DNA from: Thermoplasmata archaeon
GTDB lineage: Archaea > Thermoplasmatota > E2 > DHVEG-1
Length of the DNA: 8,020 nt
Direction: 5' to 3'
Assembly (NCBI GenBank): GCA_030641605.1
Contig: DAOWHD010000022.1
Location: 1 to 8,020 of the forward strand
The notes under the pieces are model-generated. The model did no database searches. It was not told where the DNA came from and worked only from the letters and a program-made list of their open reading frames with translations. Positions 5,500-8,020 of this stretch are shown one piece after another. The position numbers and the translations under genes are program-made. Positions within the stretch are counted from its first letter, which is position 1. Every line of letters starts with the position of its first letter.

Positions 5500-6932
5500 T
5501 TGAGTTTGCATTACTTGTCATAGCATATTTTGCATTTCTTATAACCCTGGGAATATATGCTCATAAAAGAACAAAAAAGACGGCTCAAGACTATTTTTTA
5601 GCAAACAGAACATTTGGCCCTGTCGTTCTGTTTTTTACGCTTGCTGCGACGAATTTTTCTGCATTTACATTTCTCGGTTTTGCTGGAAAGGCATACGACA
5701 GTGGTTTTGGTCAATATGGTATAATGGGTTTTGGGACAGCAATAATGGCTATTATGTTCTATGTTATTGGTAGAAAAGTATGGAAACTTGGAAAGGAAAA
5801 AGGCTACATTACACCTCCTGAACTCATAGGAGATAGATTCAATAGCATAAGTCTACGACTGCTTTTTATGAGTGTGATGGTAATATTTACTATTCCATAT
5901 CTTGCGATACAGGCAATTGGGGCAGGAATGATCATTGAAAGTGTTACAAATGCTGCAGTAGGTTGGCAAATTGGCGCAATAGTTACTATGTTTGTAATAA
6001 TGGTTTATGTTTTGTTTGGAGGGATGAGGGGATCTGGATGGACTGATGTTATACAAGGAGTTTTAATGATTTCTGCAATGACCCTTGCCGTAGTATTTGT
6101 AGCTATTAACCTTGGCGGATTTGAAGCAGCCAATACAATGGCATATAATGCCAATCCAGAACTATTCACTCGTCCCGGGGGTGGAGACTATTTCATGCCA
6201 CTTATTTGGTTTTCATTTATGCTTTTGTGGATATTTGCAGATCCAATGTTTCCACAGATGTTTTCACGGTTTTATACAGCAAAAGACGAGAAATCTCTTA
6301 AACATTCTATGATTCTTTATCCGATTGTTGTATCGTTTTTGTTTTTATTTCCGGTTCTTATTGGCGTATGGGCACATGGGGTAGGACTCAACCCTGGTCA
6401 AAAAGACATGGTATTGCCAATGATGGTAGCAAATTATGCACCAGGTTTCGTTTATGCTTTTGTGATGGTGGGAGCACTTGCTGCTTTAATGTCGACTGCT
6501 GATTCACAACTTTTATCGCTTTCTACAATGCTTTCACATGATTTGCCATTAAAAAGATTTAGAATATCGGAAATAAGCATTGGAAGAATATTAATTGTAA
6601 TCTTATCATTATTTGCCATATTGTTTGTTATAACCAAATACGATCCAAACGAAGGAATCATGGGAACGCTTGTAAAAACAACATTTTCCGGCCTAGCAGT
6701 TCTCTGCCCTACAACCATTGCTGCGTTATACTGGAAAAAGGCAACTAAATATGGGTGCATTGCAAGCATACTTGTTGGGGAGTTTTCGATTTTCTTATTT
6801 CAGTTTAGCATGCTTCCAACATTTGGTCTTTTGTCTGCAATTTGGGCAATAGTTATTTCAATTGTTGTTTTAGTGGTAGTAAGTTACTTGACAAAATCAC
6901 ATAAATCTAGCCCGAAAAACAAGAAGAAATAG
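5496..6932 (+). CDS. Sodium:solute symporter (SSS family), substrate unknown
   Basis: This 478-residue polytopic membrane protein belongs to the sodium:solute symporter family, LeuT-fold carriers that couple Na+ entry to solute uptake. It shows about 12-13 hydrophobic helices. Family marks are the early helix ATNFSAFTFLGFAG (51-64), the signature GGMRGSGWTDVIQG (175-188), and ALAALMSTADSQLLSLST (327-344), which includes the Ser residues expected near the Na2 site. The C-terminus is short and Lys-rich (TKSHKSSPKNKKK). The start at 5496 is set by the SD at 5483-5488 and overlaps the DUF3311 stop. SSS members carry sugars, proline, pantothenate, organic acids and others. The DUF3311 partner recalls the PanF/YhdT pairing, but no neighbouring catabolic gene reveals the substrate. 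The stop lies 5 nt from the convergent methyltransferase stop. Confidence 0.93.
   Translation: MIEFALLVIAYFAFLITLGIYAHKRTKKTAQDYFLANRTFGPVVLFFTLAATNFSAFTFLGFAGKAYDSGFGQYGIMGFGTAIMAIMFYVIGRKVWKLGKEKGYITPPELIGDRFNSISLRLLFMSVMVIFTIPYLAIQAIGAGMIIESVTNAAVGWQIGAIVTMFVIMVYVLFGGMRGSGWTDVIQGVLMISAMTLAVVFVAINLGGFEAANTMAYNANPELFTRPGGGDYFMPLIWFSFMLLWIFADPMFPQMFSRFYTAKDEKSLKHSMILYPIVVSFLFLFPVLIGVWAHGVGLNPGQKDMVLPMMVANYAPGFVYAFVMVGALAALMSTADSQLLSLSTMLSHDLPLKRFRISEISIGRILIVILSLFAILFVITKYDPNEGIMGTLVKTTFSGLAVLCPTTIAALYWKKATKYGCIASILVGEFSIFLFQFSMLPTFGLLSAIWAIVISIVVLVVVSYLTKSHKSSPKNKKK
6914..6930 (-). terminator. Possible U-rich terminator of the Trm9-like gene
   Basis: Read on the minus strand, the bases just past the methyltransferase stop are ATTTCTTCTTGTTTTTC, a U-rich tract of the kind used by archaeal RNA polymerase. 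It lies within the last codons of the symporter (its Lys-rich tail), so the two convergent genes share termination space. A weaker T-rich stretch on the plus strand (6936-6944) could serve the symporter. Confidence 0.35.
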
Positions 6933-6937
6933 ATGAT

Positions 6938-7630
6938 TTATTTTACCAATGCAAAATAATTATCAGGATGTTTTTTCGAATGAAGTTTAACCTCTTGAAT
7001 TTCTACTGCTTCTAAACCTGCCTTCTGTAAATCCAGTAGGAATTCTCTTTTACTATACAAATGGTAAAAGCGAGGAATGTCAAGGCCATGCTGTCGCCAG
7101 TAAATATTAATATCTCCAAATTCTGCTTGTCCCGCCTGGACAAACCATTTCCCTAGAAATTGTTTTCGATATTTGTCCTGCCATCGCGACCACACACTAA
7201 TAAGAGCTCTACCATTACTCTTTAGTACACGTTTTATCTCCCTGAGAGATTGGATACGTTTTTCTCTTCCCTTAATGTTGTGCAGCGATGCAATGAAAAG
7301 AACGGCATCTAAGGAATTATTTTGAAGTGGCATATTTGTAACATCAGAATGTATTAAACTGGCATTTTGTATTTTTTCTTCTTTGAGTTTTCTCTGAATG
7401 ATATAGAGGAGCTCTCTCGAAATATCTATGCCTATTGTTTTTTTACAATGGCCTGTTAGCGGTATAAGATGTCGTCCATTACCACAGCAAATATCGGCAG
7501 CGGTGTCTCTTATAGATAATGTATCTATAAAATCAATGCATTGCTTCCATGGTTTACGACGTGTAACATCAAAACTCTTAGCAATAGCATCCCATGTCTT
7601 TTCGTTATTTCCAATGTAGTCATCTGACAT
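6938..7630 (-). CDS. Trm9/ALKBH8-type tRNA methyltransferase (class I SAM-dependent)
   Basis: This 230-residue cytosolic enzyme has a complete class I methyltransferase fold. Motif I is ADICCGNGRH (45-54), the acidic ribose-binding strand is GIDIS (67-71), then SDVTNMPL (95-102), DAVLFIASLHNI (108-119) and RVLKSNGRALISVW (134-147). The N-terminal WDAIAKSFDVTRRKPW and the later RFYHLYSKREFLLDL (187-201) are characteristic of Trm9 and the ALKBH8 methyltransferase domain. These methylate carboxymethyl-uridine at tRNA wobble position 34, acting with the small zinc protein Trm112. Archaeal homologues exist, but the exact product in this organism is inferred. Trm112 and Elp3 are not in the window. 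The start at 7630 has a TATA-like box 30 nt upstream and no SD, suggesting a leaderless mRNA. It is a single-gene unit facing the symporter. Confidence 0.85.
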   Translation of the reverse strand: MSDDYIGNNEKTWDAIAKSFDVTRRKPWKQCIDFIDTLSIRDTAADICCGNGRHLIPLTGHCKKTIGIDISRELLYIIQRKLKEEKIQNASLIHSDVTNMPLQNNSLDAVLFIASLHNIKGREKRIQSLREIKRVLKSNGRALISVWSRWQDKYRKQFLGKWFVQAGQAEFGDINIYWRQHGLDIPRFYHLYSKREFLLDLQKAGLEAVEIQEVKLHSKKHPDNYFALVK

Positions 7631-7655
7631 TTGTTATCTATGCATGATATCGTAG

Positions 7656-7665
7656 TTATTTATCT
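7656..7665 (-). promoter_or_regulatory. TATA box of the Trm9-like gene, probably leaderless
   Basis: AGATAAATAA on the minus strand is centred about 30 nt before the ATG at 7630. The bases between contain no SD (ATAGATAACAA precedes the ATG). This repeats the arrangement seen upstream of pus10. Confidence 0.5.
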
Positions 7666-7803
7666 TTGTTATATGAGGATAATAATCAGTGGCCTGAAGT
7701 CCTCGTTAAGATGGCGATTTTTATCTTTTCAACATCTATTAAAGTACATCTAACAGAGAGGCATGAACTTCAGATGACTGACCATCATCTACAGGAAGAA
7801 TAT

Positions 7804-7811
7804 TATTTATA
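7804..7811 (+). promoter_or_regulatory. TATA box of the TSP3-repeat surface-protein gene
   Basis: TATTTATA is centred about 33 nt before the ATG at 7841. There is no SD in front of the ATG (GCAATATTAATA), so the transcript is probably leaderless or has only a few leader bases. Confidence 0.55.
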
Positions 7812-7821
7812 GGTGTGAATG

Positions 7822-7837
7822 TAATATTGCAATATTA
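7822..7837. promoter_or_regulatory. 16-bp perfect palindrome, candidate operator
   Basis: TAATATTGCAATATTA is a perfect inverted repeat with no spacer, between the TATA box (7804-7811) and the ATG at 7841 and overlapping the expected initiation site. A dimeric repressor bound here would block transcription. No regulator gene is visible nearby, and AT-rich DNA makes such palindromes less rare, so the operator call is tentative. Confidence 0.4.
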
Positions 7838-7840
7838 ATA

Positions 7841-8020
7841 ATGGAAAAAAATAAATTTGTACTGTTCACGATTGTGATAGCAATCATTGCTATATCTTGC
7901 ATTTGGGTTATCTTTAACGCTGTTGTTCACGATCCATCTTTTTTGGATTCAGACAAAGATGGCATAGTAGACAGCAAGGATGTTTTTCCTGATGATCAAA
8001 ATGAATGGGAGGATTCGGAT
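7841..8020 (+). CDS. Secreted or membrane-anchored protein with TSP3-like calcium-binding repeats (3' end beyond window)
   Basis: Sixty residues are visible and the frame is open at the window edge. After a short charged start (MEKNK) comes a hydrophobic stretch, residues 6-26, which could be a signal peptide or an N-terminal membrane anchor. Next is DSDKDGIVDSKDVFPDDQNEWEDSD written in parts: DSDKDGIVDSKDVF (37-50) followed by PDDQNEWEDSD (51-61 region, cut by the edge). This is the Asp-rich pattern of thrombospondin type-3 repeats, which bind Ca2+ through DxDxDG loops and are common in archaeal surface proteins. The protein is therefore probably extracellular and likely has more repeats or a functional domain downstream. 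The ATG fits the TATA box at 7804-7811. The overall function cannot be told from this fragment. Confidence 0.8.
   Translation, partial: MEKNKFVLFTIVIAIIAISCIWVIFNAVVHDPSFLDSDKDGIVDSKDVFPDDQNEWEDSD

Larger units (their letters stand above)
7631..7840. other. 210-bp divergent intergenic region
   Basis: This gap separates the divergent Trm9-like and surface-protein genes and is the longest non-coding stretch here. It holds a TATA-like box at each end, a 7-bp inverted repeat (CTGAAGT 7694-7700, ACTTCAG 7767-7773), three copies of CATCTA (7733, 7747, 7786) and the palindrome at 7822-7837. A 33-codon ORF (7711-7812) has no SD and no recognisable product. I see no tRNA, and no convincing C/D-box small RNA on either strand. 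Confidence 0.6.

Noticed and set aside
7694..7773. Inverted repeat CTGAAGT/ACTTCAG as a terminator or attachment site
   Set aside because: Only 7 bp per arm with 66 nt between them, no T-run and no integrase or tRNA nearby; this is expected by chance.
7688..7795. Possible C/D-box small RNA on the minus strand (GATGATGG, CTGA elements)
   Set aside because: The C box deviates from RUGAUGA, the element spacing is wrong and the total length of about 100 nt exceeds the usual 50-70 nt of archaeal C/D RNAs.
1..8020. CRISPR array, insertion sequence, toxin-antitoxin or other defence/mobile system
   Set aside because: No regularly spaced repeats, transposase or integrase motifs, terminal inverted repeats or defence-type domains were seen on either strand.

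Overview
The window looks like an ordinary, AT-rich stretch of an archaeal chromosome. The diagnostic part is the run pus10, rpl21e, rpoF (Rpb4), DUF655 and ksgA/dim1. This set of archaeal-type information-processing genes is seen together widely in Euryarchaeota. Archaeal-style TATA boxes about 30 nt upstream of start codons that lack a Shine-Dalgarno (SD) sequence, alongside internal operon genes with GGAGG-type SDs, support this. The acidic, Asp-rich repeats of the last partial gene recall surface proteins of Thermoplasmatota-like and related lineages. I cannot fix the lineage from this window alone.

Layout. (1) 2-472 (+): 3' part of a small VIT/CCC1-like membrane protein. (2) 488-1792 (-): a complete DUF1015-family protein of unknown function, convergent with gene 1 and divergent from pus10. 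(3) 1930-5144 (+): five tightly packed genes: Pus10 tRNA pseudouridine synthase, ribosomal protein L21e, RNA polymerase stalk subunit RpoF, the HhH-containing DUF655 protein, and the 16S rRNA dimethyltransferase KsgA. Junctions are a 1-nt gap, a 1-nt overlap, 16 nt and 7 nt. (4) 5278-6932 (+): a DUF3311 small membrane protein overlapping a sodium:solute symporter by ATGA, with a predicted hairpin in its leader. (5) 6938-7630 (-): a Trm9/ALKBH8-type tRNA methyltransferase, convergent with the symporter with only 5 nt between them. (6) 7841-8020 (+): start of a membrane-anchored or secreted protein with thrombospondin type-3-like calcium-binding repeats, cut by the window end.

How the genes work together. 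The central operon links tRNA modification, ribosome structure, ribosome maturation and transcription, so it is a growth-related housekeeping unit. The Trm9-like enzyme adds a second tRNA-modification function but is transcribed separately. DUF3311 plus symporter is probably a two-gene transport unit whose substrate cannot be read from the sequence. The remaining genes are a putative metal transporter, the DUF1015 protein and a surface protein.

I found no CRISPR array, insertion sequence, tRNA, rRNA or defence system. The best leads are regulatory (leader hairpin 5222-5259, palindrome 7822-7837, an 11-bp motif shared by two intergenic regions) and one active-site-motif substitution in Pus10. 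No gap exceeds 300 bases; the longest, 7631-7840, is described below.
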